Assembly: GCF_016097415.1 (NCBI RefSeq)
Contig: NZ_JAEHGE010000001.1
Span: 397,001-461,000, forward strand
Length of the DNA stretch: 64,000 nucleotides
Direction of reading: 5' to 3'
Source: a sulfur-oxidizing endosymbiont of Gigantopelta aegis
Lineage (GTDB): Bacteria; Pseudomonadota; Gammaproteobacteria; GRL18
Shown here: positions 28,789-38,064 of the stretch, one piece after another
How positions within the stretch are numbered: position 1 is the stretch's first letter
Layout of the letters: each line of letters starts with the position of its first letter
Program-made: the position numbers and the translations under genes
The notes under the pieces: model-generated
What the model was told of the DNA's origin: nothing
Database searches by the model: none
The model's input: only the letters and a program-made list of their open reading frames with translations

Positions 28789-29598
28789 TTAAAGAGTACT
28801 TGGAATAATCAGATCGTGAGCAGTACGCACAGCGATAGACTGCCTACCTTTATAGGTACTCACCCAGCCTCTGACTCGAACGTATTTGCCCACTAAGTTT
28901 TTTAACTTCAGCCCTGGGAAATATTGCCTGTCTTTTTTGGCAATTCGGATAGCTAATTTTTTACTCAATTGTAAATAGATACTTTTTCTACTTTCACTAT
29001 AGGCTGTGATCCTGCCTTTTACAAAGCGCTGACCTTTGCTTTTTTTAGATAATTGACTGGCATTTTGCCATTGATTTTCCTGTAAACGCCAAATACCCTT
29101 CTGTGCATCACGTGCTTCTCTTTCCACACGACGATAACATTGAATTCGTGCATCATTAGGTGGCACGACAATACTATGCGCTAGGCCTTTAGCTAAGAGT
29201 AATTGCTCAATGCTTCGACCATCAGGCAAATTAATATAGGCTAATACACGTTTATAGTGATCTTTTTTATCTTTATCATACGTCAGGCCAATTTTTTTAT
29301 CTCGTCCTAACAATTCTACTAAGGCTTCACGAGCCTTTCTTGCATAGGGCTGAGAACGAGCACCACGACGACCAATTTCAGGAGTATTAATACCAATAAA
29401 GCGGATTTTTCTACCATCAGTCAAGTGTACTGTATCACCATCAACAATGCGTGACACTTTAGCCCAGTCATCAACCTGTGCTAATTGCTGCTGCGCTGAC
29501 AAGCAAGGGGAAGCAGCGCTGGCGACGTGAATCTGAGCCAGAAAAAAAACAAAAAAAAGACACCTCAGAAAACTGAGATGCCCTTTTTTTTGTGTCAC
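28789..29598 (-). CDS. Secreted thermonuclease (SNase-like) with C-terminal OB-like extension
   Basis: 269 residues. A signal peptide (LRCLFFVFFLAQIHVASA) is followed by the SNase domain: VDGDTVHLTDGRKIRFIGINTPEIG with the catalytic Arg/Asp, then ARKAREALVELL and ERREA-like REARDAQKGIW. About 100 further residues (FVKGRITAYSESRKSIYLQL ... GWVSTYKGRQSIAVR) look like an additional OB-type domain. The start is a GTG at 29598. Strikingly, the first 20 or so codons run through the rpmE terminator hairpin, so the signal peptide is encoded by terminator sequence. It is predicted to degrade nucleic acids in the periplasm or outside. Confidence 0.88.
   Translation of the reverse strand: MTQKKGHLSFLRCLFFVFFLAQIHVASAASPCLSAQQQLAQVDDWAKVSRIVDGDTVHLTDGRKIRFIGINTPEIGRRGARSQPYARKAREALVELLGRDKKIGLTYDKDKKDHYKRVLAYINLPDGRSIEQLLLAKGLAHSIVVPPNDARIQCYRRVEREARDAQKGIWRLQENQWQNASQLSKKSKGQRFVKGRITAYSESRKSIYLQLSKKLAIRIAKKDRQYFPGLKLKNLVGKYVRVRGWVSTYKGRQSIAVRTAHDLIIPSTL
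29551..29591 (-). terminator. rpmE terminator, overlapping the thermonuclease start
   Basis: On the minus strand, CATCTCAG pairs with CTGAGGTG around a TTTT loop (one G-T pair), flanked by A8 before and T8 after, a textbook intrinsic terminator just after rpmE. It lies within the first codons of the thermonuclease gene. Confidence 0.85.
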
Positions 29599-29618
29599 AT
29601 CAAAAATCGATGAAGTGC

Positions 29619-29828
29619 TTATTTCTTCATACCATACTTCTGACGGAACTTATCAACACGACCAGCAGTATCAACTAATTTTTGCTTACCGGTATAGAAT
29701 GGGTGACATTCTGAACAGACTTCGATAGACAGTGTATCTTTAGCCAGTGTTGAGCCTGTACTGAAACTATGGCCACAACTACAGGTGACTTGAACTTGTT
29801 CGTATTTTGGGTGGATATCTGCGCGCAT
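29619..29828 (-). CDS. rpmE: 50S ribosomal protein L31
   Basis: 69 residues from [16 protein letters not shown] to [10 protein letters not shown]. This is the zinc-type L31 with CSCG and CSECHPF (four Cys/His ligands). An in-frame upstream extension of 25 residues exists but is not expected in L31, so the ATG at 29828 is taken. It lies between rho and the thermonuclease on the same strand, with a strong terminator after it. Confidence 0.97.
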   Translation of the reverse strand: MRADIHPKYEQVQVTCSCGHSFSTGSTLAKDTLSIEVCSECHPFYTGKQKLVDTAGRVDKFRQKYGMKK

Positions 29829-29951
29829 AATATTAAACCTTTTTAAGTGCTTTGAATGCCGCCACCAGAACTTATTTTTAAAATAGTCTGACACCGCAAT
29901 CATTAAGAACGGGCGATCATACGCCCCTTCCAGGATTTTTTCAAGAATTTC

Positions 29952-31208
29952 TTAGCGATTCATGGAATTAAAGAATTCTGCATTGGTTTTGGTATCACTC
30001 ATCTTATCCTGCATGAATTCCATCGCACTGATTTCATCCATAGGGTGCAAGATTTTACGTAAGATCCAAACTTTATGTAAGTCTTCAGGATTCATTAGTA
30101 GGTCTTCTTTACGCGTACCGGAACGATTTACACTGATGGCAGGATAAATGCGTTTCTCGGCCAACTTGCGGCTCAGATGCAATTCCATATTACCTGTGCC
30201 TTTAAATTCTTCGTAAATGACTTCATCCATTTTTGAGCCGGTATCGACTAAGGCTGTTGCTAAAATGGTCAAAGAACCACCTTCTTCAATATTTCGTGCC
30301 GCACCAAAGAAGCGCTTTGGACGTTGTAATGCATTGGCATCTACACCACCAGTCAAGACTTTGCCTGATGATGGTATGACGGTATTGTAGGCACGGGCGA
30401 GACGGGTAATGGAATCCAGCAAAATAACCACGTCTTTTTTATGTTCGACTAAGCGCTTGGCTTTCTCAATCACCATTTCTGCCACTTGTACGTGACGACT
30501 GGCGGGCTCATCAAAGGTTGAGGAAATGACTTCACCTTTTACTGAGCGTTCCATTTCTGTTACTTCTTCTGGACGCTCATCAATCAGCAACACCATTAAA
30601 AAACATTCTGGATGATTGGCTGCAATGGACTGAGCAATGTTTTGCATCATCATTGTCTTACCGGTTTTAGGTGGCGCAACAATTAAACCACGCTGACCTT
30701 TACCGGTAGGTGACATCAGGTCAATGACACGAGCCGTAAAATCTTCGGTACTGCCATTGCCCTGTTCCATGGTGAAGCGATCATTAGGGAACAAAGGCGT
30801 TAGGTTTTCAAACAGCACTTTATGACGTGAATGTTCGGGTTGGTCAAAGTTGATTTCATTCACTTTGAGTAAAGCAAAATAACGTTCGCCATCTTTAGGG
30901 GGGCGAATTTTACCTGAAACCGTATCACCTGTTCTTAGCCCAAAACGTCTGATTTGACTGGGTGAGACATAAATATCATCAGGGCCGGCCAAATAAGAAC
31001 AATCGGCTGAACGTAAAAAACCAAAGCCATCTTGCAGAATTTCTAATACGCCATCACCATAGATATCTTCTCCACTCTTAGCATGTGCTTTAAGAATGGC
31101 AAAAATAACATCTTGTTTTCTCGCTCGGGAGATATTGTCGATTTTAAGATCTTTGGCGGATTCGATTAGTTCTGAGGCGGGTTTTTTCTTTAATTCGGTG
31201 AGATTCAT
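29952..31208 (-). CDS. rho: Transcription termination factor Rho
   Basis: 418 residues, the standard length. The N-terminal Rho domain ([15 protein letters not shown]), the cold-shock-like RNA-binding domain ([22 protein letters not shown] in outline) and the hexameric ATPase with Walker [10 protein letters not shown], Walker [17 protein letters not shown] and the Q/R loops are all present. It ends transcription in an RNA- and ATP-dependent way. trxA lies upstream on the same strand, the common gammaproteobacterial order trxA-rho-rpmE. Confidence 0.97.
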   Translation of the reverse strand: MNLTELKKKPASELIESAKDLKIDNISRARKQDVIFAILKAHAKSGEDIYGDGVLEILQDGFGFLRSADCSYLAGPDDIYVSPSQIRRFGLRTGDTVSGKIRPPKDGERYFALLKVNEINFDQPEHSRHKVLFENLTPLFPNDRFTMEQGNGSTEDFTARVIDLMSPTGKGQRGLIVAPPKTGKTMMMQNIAQSIAANHPECFLMVLLIDERPEEVTEMERSVKGEVISSTFDEPASRHVQVAEMVIEKAKRLVEHKKDVVILLDSITRLARAYNTVIPSSGKVLTGGVDANALQRPKRFFGAARNIEEGGSLTILATALVDTGSKMDEVIYEEFKGTGNMELHLSRKLAEKRIYPAISVNRSGTRKEDLLMNPEDLHKVWILRKILHPMDEISAMEFMQDKMSDTKTNAEFFNSMNR

Positions 31209-31616
31209 GTTGACCTTTAGTGTTTCTGTCTATTGATAGTTAATTGATAGGCAATAATTGATATGATTTTAAAATTTGGATGAGTTGTTAATTCAGTTTC
31301 CGTTTAGGCTTGTGTGATTTTCTGGATTTGTCAGTCTAAGATTTTTTTGTCAAAAAAGCGGACTTACACAATCATTAATAAATCATTTTGTCATTATATT
31401 ATCAAATGGAGTATTGAAATTTTTTGTGAGGCTTATTACGAATGGGTAATATTTAACTTGTATAAAAATTGCTTATTAATACTTGTAGTAATATTTCTAT
31501 ATTGAAATTCTGACGAATTCTACCCTAAAAAAAATAGGATGTCCAGCAACTTATCTAATTTAATTGAAAATTATATAAATAAACTGCTGAAAAAAACCTT
31601 TAACAACTTAAATAGC
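31209..31616. other. AT-rich spacer between trxA and rho
   Basis: 408 bp without a supported gene. It should hold the rho promoter and leader. In E. coli the rho leader is used for autoregulation, but I see no clear structure to claim here beyond strong A/T richness. Confidence 0.5.
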
Positions 31617-31943
31617 TTAAATATTGCTATCGATAAAGGCTGTTAATTGTGACTTGGAAACAGCGCCAACTTTAGTCGCTTCAACCTGGCCATTTTTATA
31701 CATCATCAAAGTTGGGATGCCACGAATACCAAATTTAGGCGGGGTATTAGGATTATCATCAATATTGAGTTTAGCAACCTTCAAGCGGCCTTCATATTCA
31801 TCGGAGATTTCATCCAGAATTGGCGCTATCATTTTACAAGGTCCACACCAATCTGCCCAAAAATCAACCAATACCGGCAAATCATCCTGAAGTACTTCTT
31901 CATCAAAGGTATCATCGGATACGTAAACGATCTTATCGCTCAA
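31617..31943 (-). CDS. trxA: Thioredoxin 1
   Basis: 108 residues with the active site [13 protein letters not shown] and the cis-proline loop [12 protein letters not shown]. It reduces protein disulfides in the cytoplasm. The start is a TTG (31943) preceded by GGAG 9 bases away. It is divergent from rep, as in many relatives. Confidence 0.96.
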   Translation of the reverse strand: MSDKIVYVSDDTFDEEVLQDDLPVLVDFWADWCGPCKMIAPILDEISDEYEGRLKVAKLNIDDNPNTPPKFGIRGIPTLMMYKNGQVEATKVGAVSKSQLTAFIDSNI

Positions 31944-32211
31944 TTTAAATTCTCCAAATTTGTCTTATGCTGTGAAAAACGCAATATCGAACCGGGATAA
32001 ACACAGTTGATTCATTTTCGTCTTTCTTCTTATGACAAAGGATATAGTTCAATGTCTCAATATTCAAGCTTCTTTCGTAAATAATAAGCAAATAATCATT
32101 AATTTATTCACAGAACAAACAACTTGTAGTCTTAATTTGTTAAAATAGGCTTTTTATCTGCCCTGAGAATGGTCTTGCATTAATAATCTTCACCCACTCC
32201 GGAAATCTGCT

Positions 32212-34242
32212 TTGCCTGAATTGAATCGCCGCCAACAACAAGCTGTTGAACATATTGATAGTCCTCTTTTAGTATTAGCCGGTGCCGGTAGCGGCAAAAC
32301 CCGGGTGATCACCAATAAAATTGCCTATTTAATTCAGCAATGTGGTCATAAAGCCCATACCATTGCCTCGGTTACTTTTACTAATAAAGCCGCCCGTGAA
32401 ATGAAAGAACGGGTGTCGCAAATTATCCCTAAGTCACAGACACGAGGGCTTAGGGTTTCCACTTTTCACACCTTAGGCTTGAATATTATTAAGTCTGAGT
32501 TAAAACGCTTAGGCTTAAAAAGCGGCTTTTCTATTTTTGATACCCATGATAGCCATGCCTTGCTCAAAGATTTAATGCGCCAGCCCGATGCCAAGGGAAA
32601 AAGCCTCGATGAAGAAACCATCAAAGAACATTTTGAGAAAATAGCCAAACAAATCTCCAATTGGAAAAATGATTGTCTCACCCCTGAGCAATTAGCACAG
32701 GAAACCGCAAGCGATCCGGCATTTAGTTATCATGTGAAAATTTATGGCGAATACAATCACCATTTACGTACCTATAATGCAGTGGATTTTGATGATTTGA
32801 TCATGTTGCCCGTACTCGTATTCAGCAATCACCCTGAAGTACTGGAAAAATGGCGCAATCGCATTCGTTATTTGTTGGTTGATGAATATCAGGATACCAA
32901 TACCACGCAATATCAATTAGTGAAATTGCTAGTAGGGGATCGCACCTCGTTAACGGTTGTGGGCGATGATGATCAATCCATTTATTGCTGGCGCGGGGCA
33001 AAACCTGAAAATCTAGCCTTGTTGGAAAAAGATTTTCCACAATTGCGGGTGATTAAGTTAGAACAAAATTATCGCTCCACAAAAATTATTTTAAAAGCCG
33101 CTAATACCCTCATTGCTAATAATCCCCACGTGTTTGAAAAAGCCCTATGGAGTGAATTAGGCAATGGTGAGCCGATTCGAGTCATGCGCGTGGCGGATGA
33201 GCATAAAGAAGCGGTAAGAGTGGTTTCATCCCTCGTTGCCCATCATTTTCGCTTTAAAAAATCCTATGGTGATTATGCCATTTTATACCGTGGTAATCAT
33301 CAGTCACGCTTGTTTGAAAAACAACTCAGAGAGCAGCAAGTCCCTTATTTCATTAGTGGTGGCACTTCGTTTTTCTCGCACATCGAAATTCGTGACATCA
33401 TGTCTTATTTGCGCCTCATGGTAAATCCATCGGATGATAATGCTTTTTTACGCATCATTAATACCCCAAGGCGTAAAATCGGTAGTGCCACCATTGAAAA
33501 ACTCAGTCACTATTGCAATCAGTCCAATACCACTTTATTAGCCGCCTGCGACCATTTAGCTTTAAATGAGTACTTGCCTGACAATGCCATACAACGGCTC
33601 AGCGAGTTCGCCCATTGGATGGAGCGCTTGCAACGTCAGAGTGATTCTGACAAGCCCATTAAAGTGGTAGAACAACTCATTGTTGATATCGACTACGACA
33701 CCTGGCTGTTTGAAACTAGCAATACCGAAAAACAGGCCGAAAAACGCATTGAAAATGTCAATGAGCTAGTGGCCTGGATCAAACGCCTGCATGAAAATGA
33801 ACCCGAAAGCAGTTTAGGTGATCTGGTCTCCAAAATGCTCTTACTGGACATTATGGAGCGCAATGAAGACGATTCGGCCAATGATCAAGTCGCCCTCATG
33901 ACCATGCATGCCTCAAAGGGCTTAGAGTTTCCCTATGTCTATATTGTGGGCATGGAAGAAGAATTATTACCTCACCGCACCAGTATTGAAGAAGAAAATG
34001 TTGAGGAAGAGCGACGACTTTGTTATGTCGGTATTACCCGGGCACAAAAAGAGCTGACCTTTAGTTTGACCGCTAAGCGCAAGCAATATGGAGAAATGAT
34101 CGATAGTGAGCCTAGTCGTTTCTTAGATGAATTACCGCAAGAAGATCTGGAGTGGCTCGATGGCAAGCAACAACTTGAAGGAGAAGAGCGGAAAGAGTTC
34201 GGCAAAGCCAGTATGGCGGGGATTCGGGATATTTTGGGCTAA
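32212..34242 (+). CDS. rep: ATP-dependent DNA helicase Rep
   Basis: 676 residues, close to E. coli Rep (673). UvrD-family superfamily 1 motifs occur in order: Q motif LNRRQQQAV, motif I LAGAGSGKTRVI, II LLVDEYQDTNTTQY, III VVGDDDQSIYCWRGA, IV LEQNYRST, V MTMHASKGLEFPYV and VI EEERRLCYVGITRAQKEL. It unwinds DNA 3' to 5' and clears replication blocks. The start is a TTG at 32212, since no ATG precedes the Q motif. Confidence 0.95.
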   Translation: MPELNRRQQQAVEHIDSPLLVLAGAGSGKTRVITNKIAYLIQQCGHKAHTIASVTFTNKAAREMKERVSQIIPKSQTRGLRVSTFHTLGLNIIKSELKRLGLKSGFSIFDTHDSHALLKDLMRQPDAKGKSLDEETIKEHFEKIAKQISNWKNDCLTPEQLAQETASDPAFSYHVKIYGEYNHHLRTYNAVDFDDLIMLPVLVFSNHPEVLEKWRNRIRYLLVDEYQDTNTTQYQLVKLLVGDRTSLTVVGDDDQSIYCWRGAKPENLALLEKDFPQLRVIKLEQNYRSTKIILKAANTLIANNPHVFEKALWSELGNGEPIRVMRVADEHKEAVRVVSSLVAHHFRFKKSYGDYAILYRGNHQSRLFEKQLREQQVPYFISGGTSFFSHIEIRDIMSYLRLMVNPSDDNAFLRIINTPRRKIGSATIEKLSHYCNQSNTTLLAACDHLALNEYLPDNAIQRLSEFAHWMERLQRQSDSDKPIKVVEQLIVDIDYDTWLFETSNTEKQAEKRIENVNELVAWIKRLHENEPESSLGDLVSKMLLLDIMERNEDDSANDQVALMTMHASKGLEFPYVYIVGMEEELLPHRTSIEEENVEEERRLCYVGITRAQKELTFSLTAKRKQYGEMIDSEPSRFLDELPQEDLEWLDGKQQLEGEERKEFGKASMAGIRDILG

Positions 34243-34293
34243 TGAATACCTGGGGTTCGATTGAGGCACGAAGCGTACCATTGCAAGGCATAA

Positions 34294-34332
34294 AAAAAGC
34301 CGTTCTTCTTAAGATAAGAAGAACGGCTTTTT
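34294..34332. terminator. Bidirectional intrinsic terminator between rep and the porin gene
   Basis: A perfect 17-bp stem (AAAAAGCCGTTCTTCTT at 34294-34310 with its complement at 34316-34332) has a 5-nt loop AAGAT and A/T tails on both sides. It serves the convergent rep and TorF-like genes. Confidence 0.93.
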
Positions 34333-34361
34333 ATTGACTACTTGAATATTCGCTAAACGGT

Positions 34362-35759
34362 TTAGAAACCTTTAGAGAAACTCAGAACAAAGCGATCATC
34401 ACAATTGCCTTTGCTCGCAGCATAGCCATAAGCATCACATTCTTTATTGCTTAGGTCATTGCCGACATAGCTCACATCAACATTAATGCCACCAAAGTCA
34501 CGGTTCACACCTAGCTTATAGTCAACATAATCAAAATCTCTGCCACCCTTGACTTCATAAGCATCACCGAAGGATTTACCAACGCTTGCGCTTAAAGCTA
34601 GGCCCATAGGCATTTCATCGTAATCAAAGCCTGCATGAACATATTTTGATGAATCATGAGAACCAAACCAGCTTGGGCTATAAGCAAAACCGGCTGAGAA
34701 ATAGCTATATGAACCATTCAAATACCATTCAACGGGATCATCATGAGATGAAGTATCATTATAGTTATACTTGATTACACCCACATCATAAGAAAAATCA
34801 CCGATGTCATTGGCAAAACCAGCATAAGTATCAAACTCCAGATTAGTGTCACCAAAGGCAACATTAGAAGCCCAAACACCAATATAAGCACCGCTATCAT
34901 GGCTATAATCAAAACCGCCCTGAAGTGCGCCATCATTATCTGACTGTGAAATACCACGGAAATAATAATCCGTCACTAAGCTAACATTAGCAGTAATTGG
35001 CAAATCAGAACCTTCTGAAGACTTGCTTACATCATCAATTGACTTAGAAATGGTTAATACAAAACGGTCATCACAATTACCTTTGCTCGCCGCATAACCA
35101 TAAGCATCACACTCTTTATTACTTAAGTCATTACCAACATAGCTAACATCCCAGTTCAAACCATAAAAATCTTTGTTCAAACCAATTTTATAATCAACGT
35201 AATCATAATCTCGGCCACCCTTCACTTCATAAGCATCGCCAAATGACTTACCGACGCTCGCACTTAAAGCTAAGCCCATAGGCAATTCATCATAGTCAAA
35301 ACCTAAGTGAATATATTTAGATGAGTCATGCGAACCAAACCAACTTGGGCTATAAGCAAAACCAGCGGAGAAATAGCTATAAGAACCATTTAAATACCAT
35401 TCAACCGGATCATCATGAGAAGAAGTATCATTATAGTTATATTTGATAACACCAATATCATAACCAAAATCACCTACTTCATTGGCGAAACCAGCATAAG
35501 TGTCAAATTCAAGGTTGGTATCACCAAAGGCAACATTAGAAGCCCAGACACCCGCATAAACACCGCTATCATGTGACCAGTCAAATCCACCTTGAATGGC
35601 ACCGTCATTGTCTGACTGAGAAATACCACGGAAATAATAATCAGTGGTTAAAGCAACATTTGCAGAAACAGTACCAAAGCCTTCTGCACTTGCGATAAGA
35701 GGTGTTGCAACGATAGAAGCAACAGCCAGTGAAAGTAACGATTTTCTAATTGTGATCAT
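34362..35759 (-). CDS. TorF-family putative porin, tandemly duplicated
   Basis: 465 residues. A signal peptide (LLSLAVASIVATPLIASA) is followed by two near-identical units, about 29-244 and 248-465. Each begins with a VSANVALTTDYYFRGISQS-type strand and ends with NCDDRFVLxxSK. The family (TIGR02001-like, about 230 residues) normally has one unit per protein. The beta-strand pattern and aromatic-rich strands suggest an outer-membrane barrel or porin. Each unit has two cysteines (NKECDAYGYAASKGNCDD) that could form a disulfide. Fusion of two units may make a double barrel or one larger barrel (inference). Confidence 0.85.
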   Translation of the reverse strand: MITIRKSLLSLAVASIVATPLIASAEGFGTVSANVALTTDYYFRGISQSDNDGAIQGGFDWSHDSGVYAGVWASNVAFGDTNLEFDTYAGFANEVGDFGYDIGVIKYNYNDTSSHDDPVEWYLNGSYSYFSAGFAYSPSWFGSHDSSKYIHLGFDYDELPMGLALSASVGKSFGDAYEVKGGRDYDYVDYKIGLNKDFYGLNWDVSYVGNDLSNKECDAYGYAASKGNCDDRFVLTISKSIDDVSKSSEGSDLPITANVSLVTDYYFRGISQSDNDGALQGGFDYSHDSGAYIGVWASNVAFGDTNLEFDTYAGFANDIGDFSYDVGVIKYNYNDTSSHDDPVEWYLNGSYSYFSAGFAYSPSWFGSHDSSKYVHAGFDYDEMPMGLALSASVGKSFGDAYEVKGGRDFDYVDYKLGVNRDFGGINVDVSYVGNDLSNKECDAYGYAASKGNCDDRFVLSFSKGF

Positions 35760-36152
35760 AAGCTATCCAAAAAAATTATGTTGTGAAAAAACAACGAAAC
35801 TATGTAGATATTTAGCATCTTTCATGCCAAAAACAACATTTCAATGTATATCAATGAGTTGTAAAGCTTGAGTGTTTTACGGGGGTAATAAAACTGTCAC
35901 ATTTGCACCAAAACAAAACATGAAAGGGTGCAACCGCACCAGAATGTAACATTAGACTAAAATTAACGCTCGTTACATCATTTATTTACTTGGAATATAC
36001 AATTGATATGAACGACTTGCGTTTGGCAGTGGGTGGGTTTTGGCTTTCCGCCCCTTTAACTTTTTTAAACAGATAGTCGAGCACATGGCTGCACAATAGC
36101 AGCCCGTACTCACTCTCTATTCTTTAATTGATGAATATGTTAAAAAACGCTT
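35760..36152. other. Spacer between porin and cytochrome genes
   Basis: 393 bp separate the two minus-strand genes. A 22-codon open frame near 36008 has no support. The sequence directly upstream of the porin should hold its promoter; no operator or hairpin stands out. Confidence 0.4.
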
Positions 36153-36665
36153 TTACTTCATCATAAACTCAATAGCAGCCTGAACTTCAGCATTACTCAA
36201 ATCCGCATTACCACCACGAGCAGGCATTGCACCTTTACCTGTAATCGCTGATTTTACTAATCCTGTTAAATCACCATTCGCCTGTAAACGTGAATCCCAG
36301 GCTGCTTTATCACCAATTTTAGGTGAACCCAGTAAACCAACAGAGTGACAAGCAAAACAAGTGGCTGTAACAATCGCATTAGCATCAATACCACTGGTAT
36401 CAATATTTGACATATCATCTGATTCAGCAGCCTTTTCAGGTGCCACAGCAACAGATGCCTTTGCTTCAACAAGCGCAACGACTTCAATTGGCTTTAAGCG
36501 CTCAATCACTGCAGTACGATCCATTGCATTCGCCGTAGGTGTACCAAAGGAAGCAGCAAAAGAAGTTAAAATAATAAAAACCCATATAACAACTAAAGTG
36601 ATTGAACCTAATAACGGAAACAATAGAAAATAACTGGTTGCTTTTACTTCTTCACTACTACTCAT
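36153..36665 (-). CDS. Cytochrome c5-like membrane-anchored c-type cytochrome
   Basis: About 170 residues. An N-terminal membrane anchor (YFLLFPLLGSITLVVIWVFIIL) is followed by an Ala/Glu-rich linker and a class I cytochrome c domain with heme motif CFACH, GSPKIGDKAAWDSR and distal Met near KGAMPARGG. This is the c5 pattern. The ATG at 36665 follows AGGAG by about 8 bases; an in-frame TTG extension to 36806 is less likely. It carries electrons in the periplasm in respiration. Confidence 0.9.
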   Translation of the reverse strand: MSSSEEVKATSYFLLFPLLGSITLVVIWVFIILTSFAASFGTPTANAMDRTAVIERLKPIEVVALVEAKASVAVAPEKAAESDDMSNIDTSGIDANAIVTATCFACHSVGLLGSPKIGDKAAWDSRLQANGDLTGLVKSAITGKGAMPARGGNADLSNAEVQAAIEFMMK

Positions 36666-36881
36666 ATCGATACTCCTAGGACTATTAAGATTGGCACGTT
36701 TAAAATAAGTATCCATCGAAATACTTATTTTAAAAATATTGGAGTGCGTATTATACACTAAAACCCATATTGGGACTAGTCGATTTTTTGCAGTGAAAAC
36801 AGGCAAGCACCTCTTAAATTTAGTTTTTTCGATGAACCTTTTAAATTTTCCTTAATATAGTGTATAGTTTCGCATTCAAAT

Positions 36882-36958
36882 GCGCCTGTAGCTCAGCTGG
36901 ATAGAGTGCTGCCCTCCGGAGGCAGAGGCCGGACGTTCGAATCGTCTCAGGCGCACCA
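36882..36958 (+). tRNA. tRNA-Arg (anticodon CCG)
   Basis: A 77-nt cloverleaf: acceptor GCGCCTG/CAGGCGC with encoded ACCA, D arm GCTCAGCTGGATAGAGT, anticodon loop CTCCGGA within stem CTGCC/GGCAG, and T arm with GTTCGAAT. The anticodon CCG reads the CGG arginine codon. Confidence 0.96.
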
Positions 36959-36974
36959 TTTTCTTTCTCCATTG

Positions 36975-37937
36975 TTACTTTAACTGAGATTTCAATTTTT
37001 CTATCTCAAGTTGAGCTCGTTTTAGTTCGGCTTCAGCTCTTAACTTTTCATCAACAGCCTTATTCTTAGCCTCTTCAGCCTTATTCTTAGCCTCTTCAGC
37101 CTTTATCTTTTCATCAATAGCTTTATCCCTAGCACCAACAGCTTTATTTCTGTCATCAAAAGCCTTATCCCTGGCATCAACGGCCTTATTCTTGGCTTCT
37201 TTAGCTTGTTCTTTTTCTAGTCTGGCTAACTCTTTTTCTTCTTCCATTGTCATTTGATCACGCAGGTAGTTAATCCGTGCTCGATAACGATCGTATGCGC
37301 GTTCTTTTTCGGAAAACTGTTTTAAAATGGCCATGGCTTGCCCCATCTCTTTGGTTTGCATGTACTGTGGTAAATGGCCGTCATTCAACGCTTTGCCTTC
37401 TCGAAAAAAGCGTGTCCAGCGATCAAGATCGTTTTCGACCTGAGATTTATTCCATTTACACAACTCTATAATATGTATATTAGCATGTTCCGTTAATTTC
37501 AACTTATTTTTATCATCGTAAAAGCTAAAAGAACTGTGGAAACCAAGGAAATTTTGGAACACCACCTTATTGACTAACCAAATTGAAATCACAGGTTTTA
37601 ACTTAGTCCAAGAATCACCTTCTTTCAGTTGGCGGCTATAAATTTCTGCCCAGTTATGGAGCATTCGTTGCTTAAGACTATTTGAAACAAATAATTGAAT
37701 TTCTATTTGAAAAACATTTCCGGCATCATCATTTGCTTTGACATCAACAATGCTCATTTTATCCGTCATAAAATCCTTTTCATTATAGGGATTTATGATA
37801 GTTAAATTAGCAACGGGAGAATGTAATTCCCCCTCACAAACAGAATTAATGAAATTGAGTAATAAATTGATATGCTCATTAGAACCGAGAATGGCCTTAA
37901 AAACGCAATCCACCATGGGATCAACTGAATGCTTCAT
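36975..37937 (-). CDS. Rpn-family PD-(D/E)XK nuclease/putative transposase with repeat tail
   Basis: 320 residues. The N-terminal KHSVDPMVDCVFKAILGSNEH and the core MSIVDVKANDDAGNVFQIEIQL form the PD-(D/E)XK nuclease signature (Asp ... Glu-x-Gln). The last 100 residues are a coiled coil of 7-residue repeats (NKAxDxRDKA, KAEEAKNKAEEAKNKA) encoded by exact 21-bp tandem DNA repeats near 37061-37102. E. coli Rpn proteins promote recA-independent recombination, and some relatives limit phages with an intragenic C-terminal product. It abuts the tRNA-Arg gene. Confidence 0.85.
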   Translation of the reverse strand: MKHSVDPMVDCVFKAILGSNEHINLLLNFINSVCEGELHSPVANLTIINPYNEKDFMTDKMSIVDVKANDDAGNVFQIEIQLFVSNSLKQRMLHNWAEIYSRQLKEGDSWTKLKPVISIWLVNKVVFQNFLGFHSSFSFYDDKNKLKLTEHANIHIIELCKWNKSQVENDLDRWTRFFREGKALNDGHLPQYMQTKEMGQAMAILKQFSEKERAYDRYRARINYLRDQMTMEEEKELARLEKEQAKEAKNKAVDARDKAFDDRNKAVGARDKAIDEKIKAEEAKNKAEEAKNKAVDEKLRAEAELKRAQLEIEKLKSQLK

Positions 37938-38064
37938 AAAATATCCTTATTTTGATAATCGTACAACAAGATAAGAATAATGTATAAACGTACAAATATC
38001 AACTAGTATGATATTACTTTTTTATGAATTAAATCTGTGGAGCTATAGCCCGTAGAAGTAGTAT

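Noticed and set aside
34362-35759. Two separate porin genes
   Set aside because: The frame is continuous through the linker (residues 240-250) with one signal peptide only.
36008-36076. 22-codon open frame MNDLRLAVGGFW
   Set aside because: Too short, with no convincing ribosome site or recognisable homology.
36935-36960. Integration (att) site at the tRNA-Arg 3' end
   Set aside because: No repeat of the tRNA 3' end was found nearby and no integrase is present; the Rpn gene beside it is not a phage-type integrase.
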